Assembly (NCBI RefSeq): GCF_965237655.1
Contig: NZ_CBDEGB010000002.1
Location: forward strand, 1,612,001 to 1,676,000
Source of the DNA: Poriferisodalis sp965237655
GTDB taxonomy: Bacteria; Actinomycetota; Acidimicrobiia; Acidimicrobiales; Poriferisodalaceae
Length of the DNA: 64,000 nucleotides
Reading direction: 5' to 3'
Below, in pieces: positions 56,396-64,000 of this stretch. The first letter of the stretch is position 1. Every line of letters begins with the position of its first letter. The notes under the pieces are model-generated. The model worked only from the letters and a program-made list of their open reading frames with translations, was not told where the DNA came from and did not search any database. A program made the position numbers and the translations under genes.

Positions 56396-56838
56396 GACTG
56401 CTCCGATGCTGTGCCGCCGCTCTCGGGCGCCGCCAGGAGCGATTCGCCTTGGGCGTTCATCTCCTGCCAGCGACCGGCATCCCAGATCTCGACCTCGTCG
56501 ATGGCGCCGATCACCACGCATTCGCGCTGCAGGCCTGCAAATCGTCGCAGTTCCTCGGGAATGGCGATCCGACCCTGCTTGTCAGGCAGGACCCGTGCCG
56601 CCCCCGCGCCGAATGAGCGCTTGGCGGCACGTCCATAGGGCCCACCCGAATGTGAACGCTCGGACATCTGTGCTGCGATCTCGCCGAATCGGTCTGGTGT
56701 CATCAGTGCGAGACAGCCTTCGCTGTGCTTGATGAGGAAGCCCGATGGCTCGAACGCGCCGCGGAAACCCGCTGGGAGCACGATGCGGCCCTTGGCATCG
56801 AGCGAGTGCTCATGCCGGCCGACGAAAAGACTCTCCAC
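56392..56838 (-). CDS. mraZ: Transcriptional regulator MraZ
   Basis: A 148-residue protein with two SpoVT/AbrB-like repeats, FVGRHEHSLDAKGRIVLPAGFR and ARVLPDKQGRIAIPEELRRFAG, each with the conserved Asp-x-x-Gly-Arg. MraZ binds its own operator and controls the division cluster. The start is GTG at 56838, with GGAGG 8 bases upstream; longer readings add residues not seen in the family. It is the first gene of the cluster. Confidence 0.95.
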   Translation of the reverse strand: MESLFVGRHEHSLDAKGRIVLPAGFRGAFEPSGFLIKHSEGCLALMTPDRFGEIAAQMSERSHSGGPYGRAAKRSFGAGAARVLPDKQGRIAIPEELRRFAGLQRECVVIGAIDEVEIWDAGRWQEMNAQGESLLAAPESGGTASEQS

Positions 56839-56891
56839 CGCAGGGCCTCCGCAGCGTCCGATTGGGAACCTGGATTGTATGGGCATATGTA

Positions 56892-56916
56892 CCCCTACAA
56901 ACCACTTCGCACCACT
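56892..56916 (-). promoter_or_regulatory. MraZ-type operator: three repeats 10 bases apart
   Basis: On the coding strand AGTGG, AGTGG and AGGGG stand exactly 10 bases apart (plus-strand CCACT at 56912 and 56902, CCCCT at 56892), the spacing of known MraZ boxes. A near-by inverted pair TGGGT / ACCCA (56920-56934) lies just upstream. The block is AT-rich in a 210-base gap before mraZ and is the likely promoter-operator of the whole cluster. Confidence 0.75.
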
Positions 56917-57049
56917 TTATGGGTAAAACACCCACAATGTCCACCCCACGTGTGTCAGATCACCCAAGTCGGCTGCCAGCACCGTCCCGAAAACCAGGCC
57001 CCGGCGCAGATCCCGGCATCAGGGCTGTCGGTCAGGCCCGGTGACGTGC

Positions 57050-57703
57050 TCAGGTGTCGTGCGCGGCAATGAAGCTCACGACCAGTTCGGCTATCCCCGA
57101 CGGAGTGATGTCGACGCCGAGGTCTGCCCAGCCAACGGCTCGGTCGCGGACCCGTGCGGCAGTGTCTGGGTCCAGCAGAGGCGCCAACGGCCCGAGATCG
57201 AATCGCTCGTAGGCGGCGCACTGGAAACGGCTGCCCTCGCGGGTGCGGCGCTGCGAGATACCGACCAGTTTCCGGCCGTTCACTGCCACCTCGCCTGGGC
57301 CAAGCGAGGCGAAGCACACCAGGCCGCCCGACGGGCCAGCCTCGTAGTGGCCACGATGCACGTTGGCCGGCATGCCGACCGAGGAGAACGCCGCAGCCAA
57401 TCGGCGGCCTAGCCAATCGAAGGCCTCGCCGACGTCTGCACGCCAGAGCGGATCATCGGCCGGTACGAACACATCCACCCATGTGCACACATCGGGATCC
57501 AGCCACACAAGTCCCCCACCGCTGCGACGCCGCACGACATCGGTGCGCGTGCCGCTGAAGGGGTCGACAGTCGCAGATCCCAGGATCAGTGCTGGCTTCG
57601 TCGGGCGCAGCCATGAGACGCGCCTACGGCGGTCCTGCGGCATTGGGCGGGCGTGCAGCAGTTCGGCGCTCGCCTGCCATTTCTCGCGTATCCACTCGCC
57701 CAC
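57050..57703 (-). CDS. Lipoate-protein ligase A-like protein
   Basis: A 217-residue protein of the biotin/lipoate ligase fold. VVRRRSGGGLVWLDPDVCTWV is the RRxGGG motif that binds the cofactor adenylate, and VNGRKLVGISQRRTREGSRFQCAAY holds the conserved Lys. The length is shorter than E. coli LplA (no C-terminal domain), like many actinobacterial or octanoyltransferase-type members. It may attach lipoate or octanoate, or only bind it. On the minus strand upstream of the division cluster with its own short gap. Confidence 0.85.
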   Translation of the reverse strand: MGEWIREKWQASAELLHARPMPQDRRRRVSWLRPTKPALILGSATVDPFSGTRTDVVRRRSGGGLVWLDPDVCTWVDVFVPADDPLWRADVGEAFDWLGRRLAAAFSSVGMPANVHRGHYEAGPSGGLVCFASLGPGEVAVNGRKLVGISQRRTREGSRFQCAAYERFDLGPLAPLLDPDTAARVRDRAVGWADLGVDITPSGIAELVVSFIAAHDT

Positions 57704-57770
57704 CGGTCCACGATGACAGACCGCCGGCGACGTTGGTCACCAAGGACTGTGCGCGGGGCTGATCAGCCGG

Positions 57771-57838
57771 ACTGGTCAGACGAGTTGGTCAGACGAGCTG
57801 GTCAGACGAGCTGGTCAGACGAGCTGGTCAGACGAGCT
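57771..57838. repeat. 13-bp tandem repeat at the HNH gene end
   Basis: About five copies of ACGAGCTGGTCAG. It contributes the last codons and stop (QLV then TGA) of the HNH gene and continues past it; each further copy carries another stop in the same frame pattern. Confidence 0.85.
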
Positions 57839-58463
57839 GAGGACGCAATTCGGGCAGGTAGTCGGTCCACTCCGTTGGAGCGTCGCCTCGCATGGCGGCC
57901 ACGACGGCGAGCGGTTCGGGAGCGTACGGCGTCCTGCGCAGCCGGTATCGGCCTTCCGACAGGAGCGAGTCTCCCTTGCCCACGTTGCAGGACCGGCAGC
58001 AAGCCACCACGTTTTCCCACGTGTGTTCCCCACCACGGCTTCGCGGGTGGACATGGTCGATGCACTCCGCCCGGCGCCTGCAGTACTGGCACCGGTATGC
58101 ATCACGTGCAAAGACTGCTCGCCGGTGGAGTGGAGCTCGGCGGCGGTACGGCGCCCGTACGTGGTATGTCAGCCGGACGATCGAGGGCACCGACATCGAC
58201 ATACGCGGTGAGCGAACGCTCCCCGGCCGGGTGTGGATGACGTCGGCCTTGCCCGCCAGCACCAGCAGAAGAGCTCGTCGCACGGTCGTGATGGACAACG
58301 GCTGGTAGGTGACGTTGAGCACCAGTGCCCGTTGGGACAGAACCGAGCGGACCCGTGAGACCTTGCCGTGGGGACGAGCCGGGTGGCCGTTCGCGCCAGC
58401 GCGTCCGTTGACCGGATCGGCGACAGATCGCCGCGCATACGCGACGGCTCCTGGGGAGGTCAT
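57828..58463 (-). CDS. HNH endonuclease family protein
   Basis: A 211-residue protein. After a basic N-terminus, the block VLNVTYQPLSITTVRRALLL and an SIVRLTYHV segment come before the HNH domain: VFARDAYRCQYCRRRAECIDHVHPRSRGG and WENVVACCRSCNVGKGD, with two Cys pairs and the His-Asn-His core. This is the compact, widespread actinobacterial HNH type, distinct from the DUF222 family. ATG at 58463 is 1 base after the stop of the small gene at 58465-58752, so translation is coupled. Cellular role unknown. Confidence 0.9.
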   Translation of the reverse strand: MTSPGAVAYARRSVADPVNGRAGANGHPARPHGKVSRVRSVLSQRALVLNVTYQPLSITTVRRALLLVLAGKADVIHTRPGSVRSPRMSMSVPSIVRLTYHVRAPYRRRAPLHRRAVFARDAYRCQYCRRRAECIDHVHPRSRGGEHTWENVVACCRSCNVGKGDSLLSEGRYRLRRTPYAPEPLAVVAAMRGDAPTEWTDYLPELRPQLV

Positions 58464-58464
58464 G

Positions 58465-58752
58465 TCACCGTGATGCCGCAGCGGCGGCTGGCCAGCGTCG
58501 GCACCATTCCAGCCATTGGATCAGATCTTCGGGTTCAGCAGATGCAGTGCCATCGTCACCGAGGGCAGTCAACAGTCGGAATCGCACGTAGTCGCGGTGA
58601 GGAACCGGCAGGAACGGCGGCCGGGTCCACCAACGCATTGGCACCAGCCGTCTCATGGCGCCAGCAGCCGCAACCCACAGTCGAGGGCGCGCCACCACCG
58701 CAGACAGCGCCCCGAACAAGCGGGGGCGGCGCGGTGTCCGATGTCGGCGCAC
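58465..58752 (-). CDS. Small conserved-type protein, coupled to HNH gene
   Basis: A 95-residue basic protein, not recognised by name. The middle PRLWVAAAGAMRRLVPMRWW, FLPVPHRDYVRFRLLTALGDD and the C-terminal DLIQWLEWCRRWPAAA look well conserved in composition (many Arg and Trp). It stops 1 base before the HNH gene begins. It could be a helper of the HNH protein or independent. Divergent from the MoxR-type gene. Confidence 0.7.
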   Translation of the reverse strand: MRRHRTPRRPRLFGALSAVVARPRLWVAAAGAMRRLVPMRWWTRPPFLPVPHRDYVRFRLLTALGDDGTASAEPEDLIQWLEWCRRWPAAAAASR

Positions 58753-58845
58753 CGGGCCACTCTAGAAGCGAACGTGCCCCCGACGGCGACGGTCAACGGA
58801 CGCTGAGTAGCCTCAGAGCGTTCGGGAGGCTGGGATCCCAGAGAG

Positions 58846-59835
58846 TTGACTGCTGTGCGTAATCACACACCCCCACAAACGCACCCGGCCGATGCTGAAA
58901 CGTTCCGCCGCACATTCGAACGCATCACTGCCAACGTGGAGCGTGTCATTCGCGGCAAGCCCGACGCCGTCGGCCTCTCGCTGCTGTGCTTGCTGTGTGA
59001 TGGGCACCTGCTGATCGAGGACGTGCCAGGCGTCGGCAAGACGAGCCTTGCGAAATCGTTGGCGTCTTCGATTGATGCACCGTTCGGCCGTATCCAGTTC
59101 ACCCCTGACGTGCTGCCGTCCGACGTCATCGGCGTGAATGTGTGGGACGAGCGCGAGCGCGTATTCGACTTCCGGCCCGGTGCACTCTTCTCGAGCATCG
59201 TGCTGGTCGACGAGATCAACCGGGCCTCGCCCAAGACGCAAGCGGCGCTGCTCGAGGCGATGCAGGAACGGCAGGTCACCACTGACCGCACCACGCGCCC
59301 GCTCGGCCAGCCGTTCATGGTCATTGCTACGCAGAACCCGATCGAGCACGAGGGCACCTACCCGTTGCCTGAGTCCCAACTGGACCGATTTCTCATGCGC
59401 ATCAGCGTCGGCTACCCCGACGCCGACTCGGCCGTCGAGGTGCTCGACCTCCACGACGGCACAACGGAAATCACGCTCGAAGCGGTCGCGACGGCCGGCG
59501 AGGTGCTGGCAATGGCGCGCACCGTCACCGAAGTACACGTCGCGCCGGTATTGCGCCGCTACATCGTGGCGGTAGCCGATGCGTCACGACGGCGCGGCAC
59601 GATCACGCTAGGTATCAGCCCGCGAGCCACGCTCGATCTGCAGCGCATGGCACAGGCGCGTGCGCTCGCCGCCGGTCGGAACTACGTGGTGCCCGACGAT
59701 GTGAAAGCTGTGGCCGAACCGGTACTCGGCCACAGAATCCGACTGAGCCCCGACGCGCAACTGCAGGGACTAACCCCGCAATCAGCACTGCGCGACGTCT
59801 TCGAGGCCGTCGCGGTCCCCACCGCCACCCGCTGA
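58846..59835 (+). CDS. MoxR-type AAA ATPase
   Basis: A 329-residue ATPase. LLIEDVPGVGKTSLAKSLA (Walker A), SIVLVDEINRASPKTQAALLEAM (Walker B), MVIATQNPIEHEGTYPLPESQLDRF (sensor 1, Arg finger) and LGISPRATLDLQRMAQARA (sensor 2) are MoxR signatures. Such ATPases act with DUF58 and transglutaminase proteins, the next two genes, probably as a chaperone for a membrane complex. TTG start at 58846; a GTG at 58855 is also possible. Confidence 0.92.
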   Translation: MTAVRNHTPPQTHPADAETFRRTFERITANVERVIRGKPDAVGLSLLCLLCDGHLLIEDVPGVGKTSLAKSLASSIDAPFGRIQFTPDVLPSDVIGVNVWDERERVFDFRPGALFSSIVLVDEINRASPKTQAALLEAMQERQVTTDRTTRPLGQPFMVIATQNPIEHEGTYPLPESQLDRFLMRISVGYPDADSAVEVLDLHDGTTEITLEAVATAGEVLAMARTVTEVHVAPVLRRYIVAVADASRRRGTITLGISPRATLDLQRMAQARALAAGRNYVVPDDVKAVAEPVLGHRIRLSPDAQLQGLTPQSALRDVFEAVAVPTATR

Positions 59836-59863
59836 GGCTCGCTGCGATGCCCCGAGGGCCCGC

Positions 59864-61042
59864 ATGCTGACTCGGCGGGGCTGGGCCGTCGGGATCGGTT
59901 CATTCGTCGCCGCTGGCGCCGGGCGCCTTTTTGGCATCGGGGAGCTCTTCGTGCTCGCAGTCGCCGGAATCGCGCTGGTCTCGGGGGCCACCATCTGGAC
60001 GCGTACGCGAAGGATCCGCCTCAGGATCCAGCGTTCAGTCCAGCCTGTACGCGTTCACGCCGGCGGGCAAGCGCGGGTGGAGCTCGCCGTCACCAACCTC
60101 GGCGGACCGACCCCGGTACTTCAGCTGACCGACCCCGTCACCGGCACGCTCGGCGCGCGCTTGGGAGTGGGCCCGCTGCTCGGGGCGGAGCGCGTGAACG
60201 CCACGTACTTGCTGCCCACCGAGCGCCGAGGTCGGCTGAGGGTTGGTCCCGCCGATGTTGCGGTTGTCGATCCGCTGGGGTTGTCGCGCACGCCCATCGG
60301 TGCCGGACCGCTGACGACGCTCGTCGTCTACCCCGCCACCCAGACACTCGTACCGCCTCGACTGGCCCGTGGTCCCGAACCGCTGGGAATTGCTGCTGAC
60401 GTTCACACGTTGCAGCGCATTGGCGAGGATTTCTACGCCCTGCGCGACTACACGGCTGGCGACGACGTCCGCCGGATCCACTGGCCGTCGACGGCGCGCC
60501 TGGGTCGTCCCATGGTGCGGGAAGACGAGGTTCCCCGCCGGAGCCGGGTGACGGTGGTGCTCGACACTCGCAGCACAGCCTTCGACACCGAGCGCTTCGA
60601 GATCGCGGTGTCCGCGGCCGCCAGCGTCGTCCTCGCCAGCGCCTCGAGACATGATCCGCTGCGGCTGTTGACGGTGGCCGGAGCAGACACCGGTTTCGTC
60701 ACCTCTGGGGAAGGCCTGGCGCAGCTGTTCGATCACCTCGCCGAGGTGTCCACGTCAGGCACGGGCTCGCTGCGTGGCGTGCTGGCAGCGGCGACAGCCT
60801 CGGTGGTGGGTGCAGTGGTTGTGGTGCTCGGGGGTACAGCCTTTGACGCAACTCGAGATATCGAAGCGATCGCGGCAGCGGGTTCGCGCAGCTCGTCGCT
60901 GACGGTCATCCGCGTGGGCGGAACCGGCGAAGTGCTCCCATCGGCCGGTTCGGCCTATGTCGACATCGCTACTGCTGCCGAGCTGGCGCCGAAGTGGGCT
61001 GCAGCCCAGACGGCCCAAGAGTCGGGGGCGGTGCGCGCATGA
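59864..61042 (+). CDS. DUF58 domain protein
   Basis: A 392-residue protein with two N-terminal membrane spans (about 5-50), then a beta region (RVELAVTNLGGPTPVLQLTDPV), and the DUF58 core with FYALRDYTAGDDVRRIHWPSTAR and the von-Willebrand-like strand VTVVLDTRSTAF. It lies 28 bases after the MoxR gene and overlaps the transglutaminase gene. DUF58 and MoxR proteins are thought to work together on a membrane or wall target. Confidence 0.9.
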   Translation: MLTRRGWAVGIGSFVAAGAGRLFGIGELFVLAVAGIALVSGATIWTRTRRIRLRIQRSVQPVRVHAGGQARVELAVTNLGGPTPVLQLTDPVTGTLGARLGVGPLLGAERVNATYLLPTERRGRLRVGPADVAVVDPLGLSRTPIGAGPLTTLVVYPATQTLVPPRLARGPEPLGIAADVHTLQRIGEDFYALRDYTAGDDVRRIHWPSTARLGRPMVREDEVPRRSRVTVVLDTRSTAFDTERFEIAVSAAASVVLASASRHDPLRLLTVAGADTGFVTSGEGLAQLFDHLAEVSTSGTGSLRGVLAAATASVVGAVVVVLGGTAFDATRDIEAIAAAGSRSSSLTVIRVGGTGEVLPSAGSAYVDIATAAELAPKWAAAQTAQESGAVRA

Positions 61043-63315
61043 CGCGGCGAAGCCTGTGGCAGGTCGAGACCTCGCTGTGGCTGCTCACGCTGCTGGCCGT
61101 GCTGATGGCTCGTCGCCTGTTCGACTCGTGGGACTACGCGCCCTTGTGGCTCATCTTGGCCATGGGAGGTCATGCAACAGCGGCGGTGACGAGACGGCAG
61201 CGCTGGCCGCTGGCAACCGCCGCTACGGCATCTGTGGTGCTGCTGATCATCGTCGAGGGGCTGGCGCTGTACTCCGACACCTTGTGGCTGCGACTGCTTC
61301 CCAGCGCCGAGACACTGCGGCAAGCGTCGACCGATGTGGCCGCCGCATGGGAGGCGTTCGGCATCGTGGAAGCGCCGACGCCTGCCACTGCAGGATTCCT
61401 GCTGGTCGGCGGCGCGGCAATCTGGCTCACGGCCTTCATCGCGGACGCAGCAGCGTTGCGTGCGAAAGCCATCGGCGAAGCGCTGCTTCCCGCCTTGATC
61501 GTGCTGGCCTTCATCGGGGCATTGGGCACCGACGCATGGCGTGTCCGCAGTGCTGCGGCGATGGTCGTGTGCGCGGTGGCGTTCGTGGCTGCTCACGGCA
61601 TTCACCACACCGGGAACCGGATGCCGGTCGGCGCGTCGGAGCGGCGTCGGGCAACCGTGCCCATGCGCACTGCACTGCGGTTGGGAACTGCTGCCGCCGT
61701 GGGCGCGGCGCTACTCGTACCGTTGCTGCCCGGCAGCGACGCCCGGGCGATCGTCTCGTGGAAGGACCTCGACGGAACCGCACCGGCATCGAGGGTGACG
61801 ATCAGCCCGCTCGTCAATGCTCAAGGCCGCCTGGTGGGCACTTCGGGCGCTGAGCTGTTCCGTGTCCGAGCGGATGCACCCGCGTACTGGCGTGTCTCGG
61901 GTCTCGGGCAGTTCGACGGAACCTTCTGGGGATCCGAGCAGCTGTATGGCGATGCGTCTGAACACTTGGACGGGCGCTCGTCTTCGGAGCTGCTCACCCA
62001 ACAGTTCACGATCGGGGCGCTCGACAGCATCTGGCTGCCCGCTGCATACGAGCCGGTCGCCTTTGACGGTCCCGAGGCGCTATACGACCCCGAGTCCGGC
62101 ACCCTGGTCACCGAGCACAGCAGCGTGCTCGAGCCGGGGTTGACCTACACCGTCAGCTCGAACGTCGACATTCCATCAGTTGCAGGGCTCGTGGCTGCAA
62201 GCGGCGACGTTCCGCCCGACATTGCAGAGAATTACCTGGCCCTGCCCGAAGGTTTCAACCAACGTGTGGCAGACCTCGCTGCTGACGTCACGGCGGATGC
62301 CACGGGCCCCTACGCAAAGGCCCTGGTTCTGCAGAATTTCTTCCTCGAGAACTTCGTATATGCGTTGAGGGTGCCAAGCGGGCATGACACCGATCGCATG
62401 GAGCAATTCTTGTTCTCCGAGCGGCGCGGCTATTGCGAGCAGTTCGCCGGCACCTACGCGGCGATGGCCCGGGCGATCGGGTTGCCTTCGCGTGTTGCCG
62501 TGGGCTTCACCCCAGGGGAATTGGTCGAAGGCGAATACGTGGTCAGGGGCGAGCATTACCACGCGTGGCCCGAGATCTGGATTGGTGGCCGCTGGGTGTA
62601 CTTCGAGCCGACTCCAGGGCGGGGCGCCCCTGGGGCAGTCGTCTACACAGGAGTGCTTGCCCAGCAAGTCGTGCCCGGAGATCCGACCGCAGCGGGCGAG
62701 GAAGGCTCAGGCTTCATCGGTGCGCTGGGTCTCGAAGACCTCGAGGGACTGTCGGGCGACCTCGAAGGCTTCGTGGACGTGCTCGACTTCGAAGGCTCGG
62801 CAGCGCCTACCGGGAGTTGGTCGGAGTGGCTCGTCGTTCCCTTCTATGCGGTGCTGGCGGTCGGCGTGCTGTGGCTCATCACGGTGCCGTCGGCTGTACG
62901 AATCCGCCGAGCGCTGCACCATCGCCGCGCACGTCACGATGCGCGCGCTGCGGTCGGCGCTGCCTGGGACGACGTCGCAGAGACACTCTTCAGCCTCGGC
63001 ATCGACCAGCGAGCCACCGAGACGCATACCGAATTCGCCGGTCGTGTCGACCACCGGCTGCGGATCGATTCAGGCGAGCTGTACTCACTGGCCATTGCTA
63101 CCCAGGAGGCCGCCTACGCGGCGGAGCCTCCGTCACCGCAGACCGTCGTGGGGGCGAGGCTGAACGCTCATCACCTCGAAATGCGTATCCGATCTGCGCG
63201 CAGCAGGTGGGATCGCATCGGCACCGCGTGCCGTCCTGCTGCCCTGGTGGCAGGACCTCGCTCGCGCCGCCGCGACCGCGCATACCTCAACGGCGCGGAA
63301 GTGGGCAGCCACTGA
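61039..63315 (+). CDS. Membrane transglutaminase-like protein (TgpA type)
   Basis: A 758-residue protein: several membrane spans in the first 240 residues, an outer domain of about 240-600 with the transglutaminase core (RRGYCEQFAGTYAAMARAIG with the Cys, RVAVGFTPGE, EHYHAWPEIWIGGRWVYFEP with the His), a further span near 610, and a C-terminal DUF4129-like cytoplasmic part. It probably acts on wall or surface proteins. ATG overlaps the DUF58 stop as ATGA. Confidence 0.92.
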   Translation: MTRRSLWQVETSLWLLTLLAVLMARRLFDSWDYAPLWLILAMGGHATAAVTRRQRWPLATAATASVVLLIIVEGLALYSDTLWLRLLPSAETLRQASTDVAAAWEAFGIVEAPTPATAGFLLVGGAAIWLTAFIADAAALRAKAIGEALLPALIVLAFIGALGTDAWRVRSAAAMVVCAVAFVAAHGIHHTGNRMPVGASERRRATVPMRTALRLGTAAAVGAALLVPLLPGSDARAIVSWKDLDGTAPASRVTISPLVNAQGRLVGTSGAELFRVRADAPAYWRVSGLGQFDGTFWGSEQLYGDASEHLDGRSSSELLTQQFTIGALDSIWLPAAYEPVAFDGPEALYDPESGTLVTEHSSVLEPGLTYTVSSNVDIPSVAGLVAASGDVPPDIAENYLALPEGFNQRVADLAADVTADATGPYAKALVLQNFFLENFVYALRVPSGHDTDRMEQFLFSERRGYCEQFAGTYAAMARAIGLPSRVAVGFTPGELVEGEYVVRGEHYHAWPEIWIGGRWVYFEPTPGRGAPGAVVYTGVLAQQVVPGDPTAAGEEGSGFIGALGLEDLEGLSGDLEGFVDVLDFEGSAAPTGSWSEWLVVPFYAVLAVGVLWLITVPSAVRIRRALHHRRARHDARAAVGAAWDDVAETLFSLGIDQRATETHTEFAGRVDHRLRIDSGELYSLAIATQEAAYAAEPPSPQTVVGARLNAHHLEMRIRSARSRWDRIGTACRPAALVAGPRSRRRDRAYLNGAEVGSH

Positions 63316-63358
63316 CGGCACGCGCGGTCTCAGCGCGGCAGCGTTGGTCGAAGGTGGT

Positions 63359-63736
63359 CTAGCTGGGGTCGTTGCGGAAGCGGCGCCGCATGCGGTCGCC
63401 GAATGAGTCGGCGCTGTTCGGTCGAGAGCGCTTCGCGATGGAATCCGAGACTTTCTCGAGACCCAGCTTGCCCATCTTGCGAACGTTGCGCTCGATCACG
63501 ACGGCGCTCGCGAACACCACCAGAAACGCAACAAACGACAACGCGAAATGGATTTGCAGACCCAAGCCGATGCCGACCAAGCCCAAGACTCCGCCGAGCA
63601 CTGCCCATCGGATGTTGCGCAGGGCATGGCGGGTCAGCGTTGTCTCCGAGACCTCCCGCGCGAATTCCGGGTCGGTGTCGTAGAATTCCTTCTCAATCTC
63701 GAGGAGGATGCGTTGTTCGTCGTCTGAAAGCGGCAC
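63359..63736 (-). CDS. DUF3040 family membrane protein
   Basis: A 125-residue protein. VPLSDDEQRILLEIEKEFYDTDPEFA is the DUF3040 N-terminal signature; two close membrane spans follow (LGGVLGLVGIGLGLQIHFALSFVAFLVVFASAVV) and a basic tail. In other Actinobacteria it also sits near the division cluster. GTG at 63736 is preferred because it begins the conserved block. Function unknown. Confidence 0.88.
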   Translation of the reverse strand: MPLSDDEQRILLEIEKEFYDTDPEFAREVSETTLTRHALRNIRWAVLGGVLGLVGIGLGLQIHFALSFVAFLVVFASAVVIERNVRKMGKLGLEKVSDSIAKRSRPNSADSFGDRMRRRFRNDPS

Positions 63737-63853
63737 GCACAGACTCCAAATGCTGTATTGCCTATGTTGCTGCCAGTGTAGGACCGCGCTCAGTGCTACT
63801 GCCACGCACCCCTGTTGCGCTGCGCCTGTAGCGCGAAGTGCACAGCGACGTCT

Positions 63854-64000
63854 TCAGCGGCCCCATCGGCGTTCGCCTGGCACACCGTCGCGCAGGGCCG
63901 CCGAGCCGTGAGCGATCACAGCTCGGCCGAATCGGCCGCGAATGGCATCGAGAGCTTCGGCCAGCTTGCGATCGAGTTCGGAATCACCAGTCGGGCCGTG
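63854..64000 (-). CDS. C-terminal end of a gene cut by the window edge
   Basis: The last 48 codons of a minus-strand gene: a helix ELDRKLAEALDAIRGRFG, then AVIAHGSAAL and a basic end (GERRWGR, stop TGA). In related genomes a Y-family DNA polymerase (DinB) lies near DUF3040 and this end fits its tail, but the piece is too short for certainty. Confidence 0.5.
   Translation of the reverse strand, partial: HGPTGDSELDRKLAEALDAIRGRFGRAVIAHGSAALRDGVPGERRWGR

Overview
The window comes from a high-GC actinobacterium, most likely from the acidimicrobial lineage (inference). The division and cell-wall (dcw) cluster has the actinobacterial layout: MraZ, SepF, YggT and FtsZ but no FtsA. MurE carries the DNPR signature of meso-diaminopimelate cell walls. 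There is a bacterial proteasome activator (Bpa) with a C-terminal Val-Tyr-Leu, plus SCO6745-, DUF3040-, F420/LLM- and DUF222-HNH-type proteins typical of Actinobacteria.

Left third (1-20.5 kb): mixed metabolic genes. These are the start of a phosphoglycerate-dehydrogenase-like enzyme, a class III CoA-transferase, a dihydroorotase-like protein that lacks the first metal His, a phytanoyl-CoA dioxygenase-like oxygenase, an APH-kinase/DUF6285 fusion, an AAA/DUF4143 ATPase behind an AT-rich inverted repeat, a DUF1761 protein and a secreted lipoprotein nuclease. Between 9.5 and 15.8 kb lie two large secreted repeat proteins. Both are interrupted by in-frame stop codons at module junctions, and one also has two homopolymer frameshifts. 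Then come an SRPBCC protein, a SCO6745-family protein, glutaminyl-tRNA synthetase with an unusual repeat tail, and an SDR.

Mobile-element island (20.5-26.8 kb): an IS1380-type element with a CTTAG target duplication abuts an IS5-like element flanked by TTA. The IS5-like element is itself split by a frameshifted IS256-type element, and a 138-bp MITE with IS5-like ends follows. Next is a DUF222/HNH (13E12-type) gene whose stop overlaps the start of a 31-codon reading frame with an excellent ribosome binding site. A 61-bp imperfect direct repeat brackets this cassette.

Middle (26.8-35.2 kb): an LLM oxidoreductase, a thiolase with a DUF35 partner, a nitroreductase, an unknown protein, Bpa, an alkaline-phosphatase-superfamily enzyme, an Rrf2 regulator, an RluD-type pseudouridine synthase and LspA.

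Right half (35.2-57 kb): a DksA-like protein without zinc ligands, ileS (divergent), then the dcw cluster read right to left: mraZ-rsmH-ftsL-ftsI-murE-mraY-murD-ftsW-murG-murC-murB-ftsQ-ftsZ-pgeF-yggS-sepF-yggT-unknown. murF is missing from its usual place. Most of these genes overlap or nearly touch, so one long transcript starting at an MraZ-type operator is likely. The end of the window holds a lipoate-ligase-like gene, an HNH gene coupled to a small gene, a MoxR-DUF58-transglutaminase operon, DUF3040 and the tail of another gene.

A theme of the window is short in-frame tandem DNA repeats inside or next to otherwise conserved genes (at least ten arrays). I found no tRNA, rRNA, CRISPR array or complete defence system. 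The most unusual content is the pair of interrupted surface-type proteins, the nested IS/MITE stack, a two-copy palindromic repeat whose loop is inverted between copies, and the hidden small gene after the DUF222-HNH gene.
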